In this document: in pieces, positions 1 to 13,249 of the stretch
Layout of the letters: each line of letters opens with the position of its first letter
Position numbering within the stretch: the stretch's first letter is position 1
Source: Paramacrobiotus metropolitanus
Taxonomy: Eukaryota; Tardigrada; Eutardigrada; Parachela; Macrobiotidae
Assembly (NCBI RefSeq): GCF_019649055.1
Contig: NW_026570264.1
Location: forward strand, 868,001 to 932,000
Reading direction: 5' to 3'
DNA: 64,000 bases
Program-made: the position numbers and the translations under genes
The notes under the pieces: generated by a model
The model's input: only the letters and a program-made list of their open reading frames with translations
What the model was told of the DNA's origin: nothing
Database searches by the model: none

Positions 1-1
1 C

Positions 2-265
2 GATAACGGCCGAAGTGAGGTTCCTCTTGAGATACCGGTTTCTTACGGTCTTACGGTAATCAGCATCGGCCTTGTCCTGGGTGCAGTTATCACGAGATGT
101 GCCACTGGGATGATGATACTGGTGTATGTCGGCAGCTTTGTCCTGCTTCTGCATGTGTTTACCCTAGTTTTGGTCTTTATTGCGGAACAACGGGGATCGG
201 CGCCAGCGTGGATGATCGGCTGTTTCCTTTGTCGATCAAGGTCGACCTGCATCCGACCCAGATGA
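2..265 (+). CDS. 3' end of a membrane protein gene (partial)
   Basis: An open frame runs from the window edge to a TGA at 263-265, 87 residues without a start codon. It encodes a hydrophobic stretch starting near YGLTVISIGLVLGAV and a second one around GMMILVYVGSFVLLLHVF, then a short basic and Cys-containing tail. That reads as two membrane segments followed by a cytosolic end. The 5' part lies outside the window. I do not recognise the family. It could be the last exon of a tetraspanin-like or GPCR-like protein, or chance hydrophobic coding in an intron. Confidence 0.35.
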   Translation, partial: DNGRSEVPLEIPVSYGLTVISIGLVLGAVITRCATGMMILVYVGSFVLLLHVFTLVLVFIAEQRGSAPAWMIGCFLCRSRSTCIRPR

Positions 266-1666
266 CTGCCGTCCCTGTTCCGTGGGGTGATAACGCTGCA
301 GCAAATCCCTTTTTCAGCATTTGCCCATTTGCAATTGCTATAAAACAGAGCTGTTTACGCTTAGTATTTTTTCTGTTTTGTGTTTAGACTTTAGATCATC
401 CCTTCGTTTATTAGTACCGGTTTCCTCTGAAAATCAGATTTTCATGCTATGGAAATGGCGATATGATAAAGCGACCAACATAGGATATGATGCTATAGGA
501 TAGGATATAAGCTATTCCAGAAACGAAAGGTTACAGGGCTGTATTATTATAGAATAATTTTAACGAATCGCGAACGGTCCGTTGTTTGGAAATTTTTTAT
601 GCTTGATATATAAGAATAGCAACACGAGAAAATGCTTACGAAACCTACCTGTAACAAAAACGCACCTGTAACGAAAAGTACCAATGTCATCCGTTGTCTC
701 TGCCACTTCGACTTAATAACGGAATGGTTTGGTTCTGGCATTTCTGGCATATTTCCATAAGTTTTAACCCACCAAAGAACTGCGTTTTACCTATACTAAA
801 CTGTAATGGTCGCTTCCGATCGAAACAGTTTATCTCAAAATTCAAATCAACTTGCAGATAAGTGCGGATTTCAGCAAGCACAAACCCAACTTCGACAACT
901 GCCTAGCACATTCAGCGGGGGCTTTTACTAAAAGTTCTTCGATATATTTCTTTTAGTTGCTACTCTGCAGTAACTATAAAGTCGATTGATGTAATTTCGT
1001 GGGCTGCAACCAGTTAACCGTTAATAAATAATTGGAAGTTAAACGTTAATTATTCGGCTAATTTTAATTTTGCCATCTTCATCAGCAAGCACACGCATTG
1101 CTTATTTAGACAAACGGAGGATCGTTCATACGTCGCCCAGTAATTAATAATGTTGCAAATATTAAATACAACGCTATTTGTATTTACACACAGGCTGCTT
1201 TGACAAAATGAAACTGAGGTGGATATTGATGAAATCAAATTTAGCGGATAAAATCAGACTTAGTAAAAGTATCTCAACCGTGGGAGAATACATCAAAGTT
1301 CGGACTCTGCCGCGTGCACTTGATTAGTCATACATACAAGTGCAAAATCTGCGCATGATTAGATCACTACTGCTTGGAATTTTCGGGCATTCTTTCACAG
1401 AACCTGTGTGAGTTTAATCAGATACCGGGTCCTTTAATGCAAACGTTCCGTCATATGCTACAATCCGGGCACTAGTGTTCTGTTTATGCTTCCTGTTCCG
1501 GATGATTCAGAATCAGCCAGGAACATCGAAAGCTATATTATAAAAGAAAGCGCCGTTGATACCCATATAGCAACTGTTGTAAGCAATATCCACAAGTTTT
1601 CCCGTATTTCGATCTCATTTGTTTTAGCCATTTAGCAAAGCGCGTAGTAACGCGGCTTTTCCCAGT
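266..1666. other. intergenic, no gene recognised
   Basis: AT-rich sequence with only short unrelated open frames and no convincing exon, RNA gene or repeat. The last part should hold the promoter of the EF-hand gene, but I see no clear core promoter motif. Confidence 0.4.
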
Positions 1667-2421
1667 ATGGCCAGCTCGTGCAACTTTGTCTTGTTGTGCG
1701 GCATTTTCGCACTGGCCTGCATCACATCGGCGGCCGCGTGTTGCGATAGAGCTACGTTGGTAGGTTGCTGTGGTAAGGGCAAGTGCAACATTTTTTGCTG
1801 CAACTGCAAAGGCGGGTGCAAGCCAAAGAGTGAATGCAGTGCTAGAAATCCATTGGAACACATACCTGCCGCGTTAACTAGCCGAGGAAAACGGGAGAGC
1901 GACCGCAACAGCACCGCACTGCACAAATTCATCACCATTGGTAAGCTGCGGTATATTAGTTACAGTTTTTGATAAGAGGATTACAGCTGCACAGTTGGGT
2001 GTCCTCCTGTGGGTCACAATGTTTTTCATTTTATTAATAGATTCAAAACACTTTCCTGTTTAGTCCTGTATTCTGTATATTGTCCGCTATGCATGCATTT
2101 TGTATTTACAGTATGTTGTCTTAGACCGTCTGACGCGCTGTGAGCTTATGTAGACCAGAGTCACCAGATAGCAGACCCAGTACTATACAGACTGTTAACG
2201 TTCGTGCTTGTTTCTACTATTTCCTTATTATTGCAGACATCAATGGCGATGACAAGCTGGATCTGGATGAGTGCAGAGCTTTTCTGAAATTGTCCGATAA
2301 GACTCTAACTCGATATCCACGGGGAACCGCAGAAGTGGAAATCCCAGAGTGGTACAGGGAAATCGATGTTGACGGAGATGGCTTTATCTTACCACACGAG
2401 TTTGACCATACCTTAATCTAA
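1667..2421 (+). CDS. secreted Cys-rich protein with a pair of EF-hands
   Basis: Two exons, 1667-1940 and 2237-2421, are joined in phase 1 (donor G|GTAAGC, acceptor TTGCAG) and give 152 residues. Residues 1-22 form a signal peptide (MASSCNFVLLCGIFALACIT). A Cys-dense segment with CC and CxC pairs follows (about residues 24-58). The splice falls just at the start of the first EF-hand loop, DINGDDKLDLDE. The second loop is DVDGDGFILPHE, about 30 residues later. Both loops carry the canonical Asp and Glu calcium ligands at positions 1, 3, 5 and 12. The product is probably an extracellular or ER-lumen calcium-binding protein. No partner gene is evident. Joining the exons restores the first loop exactly, which supports the model. 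Confidence 0.75.
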
Positions 2422-2891
2422 TGCTGCTTCTGTACTCTGTATTTCTACTTAGATACCTGTACAAACTGCTTTGTTTTTCATATGGTTGATGCTCTATTTT
2501 ATGACACTGGGATATTACTGGTTATTTAGCGTTCAGTCAATTGTAATTATTCTCGTGATACTGCATGCATAACCTTGATCTGACTAATAAGTCATACGTT
2601 GCCGGAGGTAAAAGATGACTGCAAATGTCCATTGTCCGACTGCTCAAAAATATAATAATAAATTCAATAATTAAATTACCAGTTCATTTCTTGGATCTTT
2701 TAAAGTAGAGTACAATAAAGAAAAGCACTTGCTCCGGTTTAGTATTACAAACCTGAAAGCTTGGTAGTTAACCATTGTGAGCGGATTACAACATGGCGAC
2801 TTGGTACATAATCCATTTAAATACATCTGTTGACCCAATCGTTACGTGATAGCACAAGCTACTTTTCATTCGGAGCACTCGCTTTGCTAAC

Positions 2892-4406
2892 CTAATGGGA
2901 TGTTTGTCTTAACGCTAGCGCAAACACGAGCGGATCGATAACCATCTGGCAGTTAACAAGCATCGTGACAATGTTCCCAACCACTTCATTGTATTCATCC
3001 TGGAAAGGGACAACGGCGAAAAAGACGGTATTAGGCGTCCAGAAGATAAGCAAGCTGATTGTCAGAATCGTAAGGAGGACAACGCCCTTGCTGTTTCGTA
3101 GGCGTAGCTTTTGAGGTGCTGGTCCTTCTGCAACACATAAGACGATGTCTTGTGGCAGCATTACACCGTCGCTCTGTTTAACTGGTAAAAGGACGTACCG
3201 GTTTCAACAATATTTGTAGCATGCGTGATGGTGGGTGCAGTGGTCTGTGTGCCCTGTCTGTGGACCTTTCTTCTCGACCGGTATTTAACGAATAACACGT
3301 ACGGATACATTAGGACAATGACCAGCAGTATCCCGCAGATGACAAACTGATTTGTTAACATCCAGGCTTTTTGTCCAGCGGTAACAGACGAATCCAGATG
3401 ACAGATCTTAGCCGATTCATCCGTCATCGGTCGGTAGAATATGCCATCTAAAATGACGCCTGCAAAGAAAATTCACTAAGTTCGAATGTTATGCTACCAT
3501 CGTTCTGAACTGAGCTATGCTCTGCATTTCGAGGCTTTCGAATATTTACCCTTCCAGTGCAAGAAGTAAGAAAGAACCCATCGCAAAAATGGCTGCATAT
3601 TGGCAGAAAAATTAATAGCAGTTACAACATGTTACATTTATACATTTACATTGATCTACTGTAGTACACAGTATAAAACTGTACAAATAACTCGGAGTAT
3701 TGCATTAATAAACAGTGCACTGAGTGTAGAAAATCAGCGTTTGGATGAAAATTCTTTGATGGACTACTTTTGACTTTAAGTCACGCGTTTTGCTAGATAC
3801 TAGTAAGCAGTGGAAGAAGATGGACGGTATTTTTTTTTCAACTTCATTAACTGGGAAAGCATAGAAGTATATTAGTTTACAGCGACAGAATAATTATAGT
3901 ACAGTACATATTTGATTCAAATAATTTTTGAAATCTGAAGTACCTGGGAGAACTATAATGTGTCCAGCCAGCCAGGAACTCGCCGATAATACCACCGCTA
4001 CCCGGTGTGTGTGATACTGTCGGTAGCGAATGGGAAACGCGGCCGCAAACCCGCGATTAACGGTGATCGTCAGATGCATGAAGGCTTGCACAGTTGGGAT
4101 GACCCATACTCCGTATAGATACACAGTACACCAGTGCCAACCCAGAAACCACACTGGGAACAGATCATTGACGACGTCCAGTGAACCACCCAGCACGGTG
4201 TATATAAGGTTTGCCAATAATAAGCTGAGCACGTAAATGATGAAAGAATTTCGCGACGCACGGTACTGAACGATGAAGAAAATTACCCCGGTAACGTTGG
4301 TAACTAGGGACAGTAGAAGGGTTGTCAGTGCAGTAACTGCCACGTAATTCCAGTCTGGATACAATTGATTAGTGGAAGCGTTCCAGTTACTGGCATTGTT
4401 AGGCAT
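2892..4406 (-). CDS. rhodopsin-like GPCR, three exons
   Basis: The exons are 4406-3944, 3459-3199 and 3127-2892, all joined in phase 1, giving 319 residues. The start is ATG at 4406, followed by the N-glycosylation sites NAS and NAS. Exon 1 holds TM1-TM4, including the TM1 Asn (SLVTNVTG) and the TM3 end TVNRGFAAAFP, where the usual DRY is replaced by NRG. Exon 2 holds the second extracellular loop and TM5 plus a basic third loop. Exon 3 holds TM6 with FWTP and TM7 with DPLVFA, a variant of NPxxY. It is likely a plasma-membrane G-protein-coupled receptor with unknown ligand. The next gene, at 5775-7840, has the same layout. Short intracellular ends and variant motifs suggest a lineage-specific receptor expansion. 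Confidence 0.75.
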
Positions 4407-5774
4407 TCTTAAAAGAGAAAATGCATTAGTAACAATAATTTTACAAATGACGTGACAGTTCCTTCCGGTGCTGGTGATCCTGGGAACGACATACAGTTGC
4501 AATACGGCTGAATCCTTACACAACCGCGAATCCTGGCTTAAGTATTTGATAATAACACCTGGTACATATTTAGTAATAACACTTGAGTGAAGAGCAGCAT
4601 GGTCCGGTTTTCCGGACCAGACAGCAAAATCCAATAGTCGAGAAGGTGCGGTATTAGCTACATTATTAGCGCTTCAAATATGTATGATGTTCCGCATGAG
4701 GAAATTCCCACGGTTCAGTTGTTTGAAGTGGCTTTCCTTTCCAAGATCCTGCGTGACCAGAAGAGGCTAATCTTCGCCTAATATTTTTTGTCACTTTCGT
4801 TCTGTACTACGCTTGCAAGTTGCAGAACGCCTTATGTTGTTGCGTGGTACTTTTGCTGTGCTGTATGCGGTTTGCCTTCTGTATAAAGAATGTGCATTTT
4901 GTAATAATATCGGATAAAAAAAGATTGTATGAACTGCTTGCGGAAGTTTCACGGGAAGAGCAAAAGCAAAAGAGACGGCTTCTCGTTGTTGCCTCCTACT
5001 CCTATAGTAAACCGCATTTATGGCATCGCGTACTACGTGGGCGTCTTGAAGTGTTCTGCAATATCAATGGCAGCAGGTTAAGTGCTAATTTTGCTCGACC
5101 GGGAACAAAACTAACACGGACATACTGCATATCATACGAACATCCATAATGAAGGAATAGCGCTTCCCCTGATCTTCAATAATCAATAACTACAAATGCG
5201 CATAACTGCAATAACTGCAAATGCGTATCCTTTTTCTAGCAAACAACACATATTTTTGAAAACAGTGCATTACTTACATTTTTGTCAGACTGGTTTGCAT
5301 ATGAAAGTATGTACGTGGAATTAAAAAAGTGATAATCGGTCCGCGGTTTAAACTGGAACTGGAATTTTGGCGCAGATTTGGTATCGACGGCCTGTATAGA
5401 TAATTGTGAAAGGCATTAACGTTGTGGCCTGTGTCATGAATTCGTATTCGGACGTTTTGGCCATTTATTCCGGGGGTAAAATGCTGAGACCTGGATGAAA
5501 GTGGATTTTTGCCACAAAGTGACAAGAATTGCCCGTTAGTTTCGTGACGATACAATATCTACATTTTGAATTTTATGCGATTATTAAAAAGCATTTAGGA
5601 AAAGTGCCCGATAAAGCATCAACTTGTAAGACTCTTCGTTAAATCCTTGGGTTATCTTAAATTTTAATGACCTTTTCACATTTTTCCTGGCGTTCCGTCC
5701 GTAGCTAAAATAATTCGTTTGCTAAGAGTTCTTTCAACGGTTTCTTGCGAGCAGCACGTATAACGTACCTGTTT
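4407..5774. other. intergenic between two GPCR genes
   Basis: A plus-strand frame at 4820-5149 starts with a Cys/Leu-rich hydrophobic run, but it needs a non-ATG start and shows no domain, so it is not called. A minus-strand frame at 5274-5555 has no recognisable feature. I see nothing else. Confidence 0.35.
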
Positions 5775-7840
5775 TCATGGTCCAACAGTATGTTTACGAA
5801 AAAACAAGAGCAGTTTACGGAGATCCGGTAAGGAAAATGTAAAGATTACGGGATCGACGACGGCTTGCAGTTGACTCAGGGAGAAAATCCAGAGCATTAC
5901 AATGGGATCCTGCACCATGGTCAAGACCGGCAAGATGATGGCGGAAGGCGTCCAGCATATGAACAGGCTGCCGGTCAGCATCGACAGCAATGAAAAGGCG
6001 TTGCCTTCTGACTTTGTCTCGCGCTTATGTGATGCTGAAGGTTCTGGGGCACCGAGTGACGGCCTTTGTTCTGCTGCAACGGTCAACGGGTGGGCAAAAA
6101 CATATAAGTTCTACCTAGTTGACTAGTTCCAGTTATAAAAGTGGCGATTTTATTACTGTATTTCACTATATTAAGGGACACAGAAATCCCCAGGACCGTC
6201 CGCACTAGCTGTCGGTTTCTTTGCCATCGTGTAAATCTCTGTACAGTACAGTACGGTTTTTTTTGCCGATTTTTTTACCACTGCTGTACCTTGTTTAGTC
6301 ACAATATGAAGCGGTTAATTTTATTTCGAGCATCTGGGTATTGCACTAATTCTGCGCATCCAAGAAACCTATTTCACGCGAAGTGGCTAGCGAATTTTGA
6401 AAATACTGTAATTCCCAAAAACTACCATAGCTCATCTTGTAGAGCGTGTTTTTTACTACATAACACAACCATTGTAATGATCATATCCTTTTTCGTTAGC
6501 AAGCGAAAGATTATAAGTTGTACGCCTGGCAAAGGAGGGGCACGTAAAGTGAACTGAAAAATAATTTTTTGCGTCGCACTTTGCTAACAGTGAACAAAAC
6601 GTAAAAAAACATTGAAAAGTCGCTGTAAACCTATTTATTCATCATAAAATTCAAATAAAATCGCATTAAATACAGTACTGCAGTCTAAGCTTATTGTACG
6701 GACAGAATCTCTGTTTAGGGCTTTGTTCGGCAGATATGATCAGAAATATCCAGGGGCAGAGTGCCCCCAGCACATTCTTGGCACCCTTAATTTTTCTTCG
6801 TTTTCTGTTTTTGATCATTCAGAATTCTGTCCGTATAATAAGCGTTCAATACTTCAATATATAAGATGGTTACTTCAGAATATTTGTTCCAAATCTGTGC
6901 TCTGTAAAAATCTACTTCAAATTTTTCACCTTAAAAGCAAATTTCTCATTAACAGCAAATGCATTACTAAACCGATCCCATTTTAAAGTGCAAAAATCAT
7001 TTCTTTATTTGGCATATGATACAGTGTTGTCTTAACGTGTAACGCGCCGGCGGCATCCCCGTTTTGCAAAAGGACCGAGCTGTTAGCCACTTCGCGTTAA
7101 ACTGGGCTGGACTTCGGCTTACCACTTTTTCGCAGTGTGATTGACGGGGGCTCAACACGCCGCAGTCGTCGCAAGCGTTTTCGTTGGATGTAGAAAACCA
7201 CCGGATACTGCGCCAGCACAACGAAGAGCGTAGCAAAGCACAGAGCTTGAACTAGATAAATCCAGGCGCGCTGATACGACGAATTTTCTAAGTTGATTCT
7301 GCAGCCGGCTATCGTTTCCGGTTGCCGATAGAGCAGAGCATCAACAATCACTGCCGGTCCCATAAACAAATGAGCGGCTACCCAGCAGAGAACACATAGT
7401 ATAACGGCGACGCGTGTGGAGTGCCGTTCACGATACTGCACCGGAAAAATCACCGCGCAGCAGCGGCAAATAGCGACGGTTGTATGGATGAAAAACTGGA
7501 ACATCTGCAGGACACCTCCCGAATAAATACGGAACGTACACCAATTGGAACCCCAGCACCACACCGCGAATAGGCGATTCATCACTTCCAGCGGCCCATA
7601 GCATACAGCGTACAGGAAATTAGCACTCAACAGTGCAACGACATAGACATGAAAATTCTTAATCAGGCGGAAGTGAACAAAATAGAATGTTAGTACTACA
7701 CCGTTCAGTGCAAAAGTCAGGGCACTTATGGACAGCACTACGATGCTATACGACGACCAGGACAACGGATTGACCACCGTTGCGCTGCACACGACAGCGG
7801 CGTCATTGGAAACTGAGGTGTTATTTACTGTCTGGATCAT
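5775..7840 (-). CDS. rhodopsin-like GPCR, two exons
   Basis: Exon 1, 7840-7123, ends at G|GTAAGC. Exon 2, 6073-5775, follows acceptor CGTTGCAG. The join is phase 1 and gives 338 residues. The ATG at 7840 is followed by NNTS, a glycosylation site. Exon 1 carries TM1 (with ALNGVVL), TM2-TM5 and a basic third loop. The DRY region reads CRCCAVIFP. Exon 2 carries TM6 (FICWTPSA) and TM7 (VDPVIFTF, an NPxxY variant) and a short basic tail. If exon 1 is read through the donor, the frame stops at 7097, giving a receptor without TM6-7. This supports the splice. The 1.05 kb intron contains a small inverted-repeat element. It is paralogous to the gene at 2892-4406. Confidence 0.78.
6699..6833. mobile_element. 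MITE-like element in a GPCR intron
   Basis: The ends CGGACAGAAT and ATTCTGTCCG are inverted repeats about 135 bp apart, each flanked by TA (6697-6698 and 6834-6835). This fits a small non-autonomous element of a TA-targeting (Tc1/mariner or pogo-like) family. It lies in the intron of the GPCR gene at 5775-7840 and encodes nothing. Confidence 0.5.
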
Positions 7841-8869
7841 GATAATGATATGCGGGGCTGACCGTCTTGCAAACCAAAAATGTTTGTCACCGAAAATTAT
7901 TGTGAGAAGGAGGCAAGTTTTCGGGTAGGCACGATTTCCAAGAGAAAATTAATGGGTTCCTTCCAACTTTACAACATACGAAGTAGCACTGGCAACAAAA
8001 GCCTTCAACAGATAAAACAGCGCAGGTTGGCTAATGAATCGCAGACACTTCTGTTTTAAATGCGACATCTTTTTATGCCAATTTTCGAGCAATCCCTTGA
8101 TTGCAGAACAAAAATACGTAGTTCTTTGTGCTATAAACAAAAGATTGTACAGGCATCCATATATGAAGAAAATATCGTTCTGTATATGTGCGTGTCTAAC
8201 AGAGCGTTTTGTTTAGCTGACATTCGGGTATTCAATAAATCCTATAAATGGGGCTATAATTGGAATTTTGAACTTCCGGTCGCCGCTAGCCATAATTATC
8301 AAATTAGTTCAGTACAATCGTGTGCGCTAAGGTGTTCTGTCGCTTACTCACTGTTGACTAGACCAGAATCTGCCGTCAGCGTTTGGCCTTATCTCAAAAG
8401 CTGAAATATGATCTATAGATTTTCCTCGATTTAATTACCGGTGCATGATGATGCAGTTAAGAAAGGAGATCTACTGGAGCAAGTTAATAACTCTCATTTC
8501 ACTGCATTATTATGGCATCAAAGCTAACCGGTTTTCCAGATTCTCGATTTCCTTTAGCTTTCATGCCTTCGGTCACAAGGGATTTTGAAACTACAGTACG
8601 TGTAATGAAAATATCAAAAAATGTTTTGACAATACTCTGGCTTTTTAACGGTTAAATAATGGCACTGGCAGAGTCTCTTAAACCGCCGTTTCTGAACGGC
8701 ACATGAAAGCGATAAAAAGGAATTCACGACGGTAAAAATAAAAACGAAGGTAAAATTTAAAAGGCAAATGGAAACGGCAAAGGCATAGGAGCGGTAATGA
8801 TAAAATTGGCCGACCGTAAACGGATAGATCTCTGATCAGAAATATAATAATACTGATGGATTTAGTCTT
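7841..8869. other. intergenic, no gene recognised
   Basis: Upstream side of the two-exon GPCR gene. Only short frames without domains are present. The plus-strand frame at 8060-8404 has no signal peptide or motif. Confidence 0.35.
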
Positions 8870-9541
8870 CGTGAGGGTCTGCGACGGACGATGTCCGTTT
8901 TACAGCAGTGAACAGTAAGATCAGTGTCGGACAAACCAGTGAAGGAAGGCATAAAAGGGTAGTCATCACTATGAAGGAGCATATTGCACTGTGACAAATT
9001 CAGAAATTCTATCCTCTTCGAGTACTGGTCTTCGTATTCGTGGTTTGCCACAATTCGGGTGACACAATCGAAATGCACCTGCGCCGTAGACTTTTAAAAA
9101 ATCCTCCCAGTCCGATCCGGTAGACTTTTCCAATGAGGAAGAAGATTGTTTACATACGAAACGAAATCTCAAAAAAAACCAAAGAATTTTTTCCTGAGAG
9201 CATTACGTAGAACGTACCGGGGTTCCAAGACCACCACAGCAATGCAACGCCCAAATCCACAACTTCAGATGCGCATACCTGCCATAAACGCGGTAATAGA
9301 CGGTCGAGAAGACGATATGCGGCAAACAGCAAGCTAAATCCCACAAGGATGACGCAAACAATATCTTACCGATCAGAATACGGCGCTCTAGTTTCGACTG
9401 CACCATCCGATCGGGGACGTCCCGGTTCTCACGTCCGGCTAATTTATATACTTTATATCGGAGCTGTGACAGAAGCAGCACCAAGTAACAAAACATAGCA
9501 CCCGATACCGGTAAATAAATGCTCAGTATTCGCTTTGCCAC
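8870..9541 (-). pseudogene. 5'-truncated GPCR copy
   Basis: The minus-strand frame 9541-9203 encodes TM5-TM7 of a receptor closely similar to the intact gene at 18058-19002. Shared stretches include YLPVSG, FCYLVLLLSQLRY and NRDVPDRMVQSKL. It begins at TM5 with no TM1-TM4 upstream. After the segment ending GLGTPVR the frame shifts and runs into stops. Similarity continues into the 3' flank of the intact gene (8870-9150 resembles about 17880-18110). This is a partial duplication of that locus, not a working receptor. Confidence 0.75.
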
Positions 9542-10443
9542 GTGCTATTCAAAAAGCAGTTGGAATTTCACAGTAGTTACTTTAATTTTTACACACCGGA
9601 GAATTCGTAAACTGGCTGGAGGAGCGCATTCTACACTAATACTACTACTGCTTTGTTCAGGCAACGTTTTATGTAGTTCGACTGTCCATAAGGAAATTGC
9701 CCCGGATGCGTCAAGTACTTTACTTTTTAACCCATAGGACGACAGAGATTTTTGTTGTTTTCAAGTGTTAGCGATAAACCCTATGCGAAGTGTTAGCCCT
9801 ATGCGATAAACAGAAAATTTTTTTCTTGTACTAATAAATTTATCATGGCTACGCGAATATGATGACAACGCACGGTAGATTCACGAGTTTTAAGTTCGTG
9901 TCAGTTTGAAGTCATAAAATTACTGTGATTATTACGTAATTAATGGACCGTCCCTAAGTATAGTTCGATGTACTTACCAACAGTTTATTGATACGTGTTT
10001 GAGCTAAAGATTGTAAATTACTGCTGTATCACTACACCTGCAGAAGCGCCTAGGGCCGGCGAGAATTTCATATATCTGTACAATACACTACAGATACGAA
10101 GCCAGCAATACTGGCGAATGGAGAAAACCACTATCTGGTGGGTTGTGTAAGATGTTTGCTGGAGATAGACAGACTTCTCTGCTTGTCAACTAGGTTTGTC
10201 AAGCCTCTAAGTTACCAAGCTTATCAAGCCTAGTTATCGGTTTGCATTACTTACCTAAAAGTTGTTCAGATGTACAGAGAGACAGGTACTTCGACTTAAC
10301 CACCTGTATCGTCGCACCGGTGTTTGCGCCACAGTGATATTATCGTCAAACCCAAAAAATACGACACAGCGGAGAAAACTGATGTGCATGCTCTATTGGT
10401 TTTTTATTTTGATTAGACGTTAATGTTTCAGTAAGATTCGGAT
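9542..10443. other. intergenic upstream of the kinase-kelch locus
   Basis: No exon, RNA gene or clear repeat is visible. It may contain the former promoter of the kinase-kelch gene. Confidence 0.35.
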
Positions 10444-12363
10444 ATGTTTGAAATTAAGCTCAACCAAGCCACCACACCGGACGTATTAGATGTTGAAACT
10501 ATTGGCAGCACATGCCGGTATTCAACTACTGTTTTCATAGGAAGGGGAAGATTTGGTGTTGTCTATGAAGCCGAAACCGGCAATTACACTGGAAACGGAA
10601 TTGTAGCTGTTAAAACAGTTCACCTTGACGCTGAATCTGAAATTGTTTCAAATCAAGAAACCTGGACAGAAACGGTTACTAGACTCAAAAAACTCCCCAA
10701 GTTAAGGCACGAAAACCTGGTGTTCTGTCCTCAAATACGTATCACAAAATACACCGCCGGAAGGACAGTGGAAATAATGATGGAACGTTGTAACAGCAAG
10801 TCTTTAAACTGTCCGGAGCACCTCAGCATTAAGTACAACAAAACCCTTTTGTTTAGGTGACCTCGCACTGTTCATGAAGGAAACAAAGAAAAATAACATT
10901 TATTTCGGGAATTACGGAAACGTCGAGCGTTGTTGTATAGAAATCGCAACAGGATTAAATTTCTTGCACAAGTAAAACTTAATACATGGAGATCTGAAAC
11001 CCGCTAATATTTTAATCAAGAATTTGCCTAACGGCGACGTTATATCTTTAATCGCTGACTTGGACGATTTAGTTCACATGCAAAAAAGCATCACTTGCTC
11101 CGGAGATCTATCGAAGGTGCGTGGAACGGTCCGCTACATGTCACCAGAAATGCTGAAAAAGTTTTGCCAAGCCGGAGCAGAAGACGCCGGGCGAAAGACC
11201 GATATCTGGAGTTTGGGCACCATAATATTAGAGATCGCCGAGTGCTTTGTAGGCAACAAGACAGGTGAAAAACTGCTTCAGAAGTTTGGAAAACGGATTA
11301 GTTTACAAGCAAACGTTTCAAACAACCAGTTTGATGCATGCATAATAGATGGTTATGTCCCCTTTATCAGTGATGAAATACCCAAAAATTGGCGGCCTGT
11401 GCCCAGTTGTGCTTGGGGTCAAATCCTAATGAACGAATTTCAGCAGAGAATCTGTTGCAAAAATTCGGAGCTATCGAAGCCACCGATCATAATATCGGGA
11501 TGCCATATCGCGATGACAATGTGTGTATTGTTTCATTTGGATGTGTTCCTGCAACGGGCATTTTTGAGGGAGTTAAGGTTTGATCCAGTGACAAGCCGAG
11601 TTCGGAGTTTGAAGGTGCCTCTGCCTACATCAAAAATGTTAGAGAACGTTATGTGCCAGCTGTCCCTATCGAAGAAAGAAATAATATTTCAAGAGGTAGA
11701 GTATGGAAAAGGACAAAAACTGTACTTCTGGAATACCAGAGGGAACGTGGCGTTCATTGCCATTCAAGGGAACAACTACGTGGTGGAGTCCGGACGAAGG
11801 GAGGGGGAGTCAGGAATCGGGGTGGTGGGTACGGGTTGTGGCGATGGTTTTCACTTCGTTCTTGCTCTTATTCCGCAAGTGGCGTTCGGTCTTCTTTAAA
11901 ACAAGCACAAGCACAACGTACCTGTACTGGTGGAGCCCAATTGTAATCAAAGACAACACGATTTATTATATGGGAAATGACGACACAGGTTATAGCTACT
12001 ATCAGTTTGTTGCGGCAGATATACGTACCGGTCAGAAGCGGTTTGCAAGGTCAAGCCCACTTCCAGGGTGAGTAACACAGTAATTATACTTCGCATCGTT
12101 TCTACTGCTTACTGTGCATCATGCGTTTTTTATAAACTATTATAGTGGAACAGAAAAGAAAATCCAAATTACGTTTTGTTCTAGCTTGCTTGAGGTGGTG
12201 GCAGAGACTGAATGGGAAAGAAAGATATTATACGCGTACAAAGGGGGAGACACCTGGATCTCCCAGCTAGCTCTCTACGATCCGACTACGGACGAATGGA
12301 AGTCTTTGTCACAACTTCCTCAAAAACATTTATGGTTCGGTATGGTTGCCTTGGACGAGTGTA

Positions 12364-13246
12364 GCCGTCAAAAAGGTTGACAGTCTCATGGCTCACGGAC
12401 CAAACCTATTTGCCGGCAAAAAGGTTTGTTAACCTTTTTGACGGGCGAAATGGCTCACGATCTTCGATCATCGTAGCACAGGCGCCAGTGTGCAGATTCT
12501 GTGCGATATGTTTTGCGTGTGTGTTAGCGGTGTACAGTACAGTTCCTACATACCATATCTTGGCCAACCGGTTATGCAAAGCAAAAATTTCGACAACAAA
12601 TTATCGGGCAAATTTTAGTTAGATCAGCTCCTTAAACCTCCTTAAGCATACGTATCTGCGTAAATCAGAACAGGTGCTTCCTTGTGTTGTAATTTGCCAT
12701 TCTATAATTAAAATATTGTAGATTTCTATCGTTTTCTGAATTAACTTCAGCGCTGTGCGAGACTCGTAAACACTGAACAGTGCCAAGATGAAGGTGAGAA
12801 GTGAGAAGCGTAGGTCCCGTAAGCCATCCTGCCCGGCAAAATGGTTCACGGTTATTTGCGCAGACTGCGCACAATGCAGTCTGCAATAACTGTACAGAGC
12901 TGGAAGCAAGAATTTGCATTTTCATAATATGGCATACATTGTTTGTCCGCGATAGTTGATCAGTCAGCACTCAGCAACCATTCTCCTTTTCACGAGCTGC
13001 CAGAGCACTGTGTAACTCTTGGTAGTTATGCATTATTTATAATCACAATTTGTAATTATAAGCATACTAAATTTGCAAACGTGCTACAACTAATAGTTTG
13101 TAATTTTCAAAAGTGCTAAATTTTGTATAGTTCAGGTTTAAGTGGCCAGTTGTTACAAGGAAAACGTTGATACAATTGTCGTATTTTCTAGTTTATTTAT
13201 ACCGCGCATGTACTGAAATACTTACTTAAATTCGTGAGCCTTCTTG
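12364..13246 (+). repeat. left inverted-repeat arm of the foldback element
   Basis: About 880 bp that reappears in reverse complement at 14705-15778. It includes the hairpin motif with GTGAGCC-like and GGCTCAC-like ends near 12820-12850. Relative to the right arm it lacks about 170 bp after 12635. Confidence 0.85.
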
Positions 13247-13249
13247 TAG

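Noticed and set aside
4820-5149. Plus-strand frame with a Cys/Leu-rich hydrophobic start
   Set aside because: It needs a non-ATG start, the next ATG removes most of the hydrophobic segment, and no domain or paralogue supports it.
6141-6557. 138-residue plus-strand frame
   Set aside because: It lies in the intron of the two-exon GPCR gene on the other strand and shows no domain or codon pattern.
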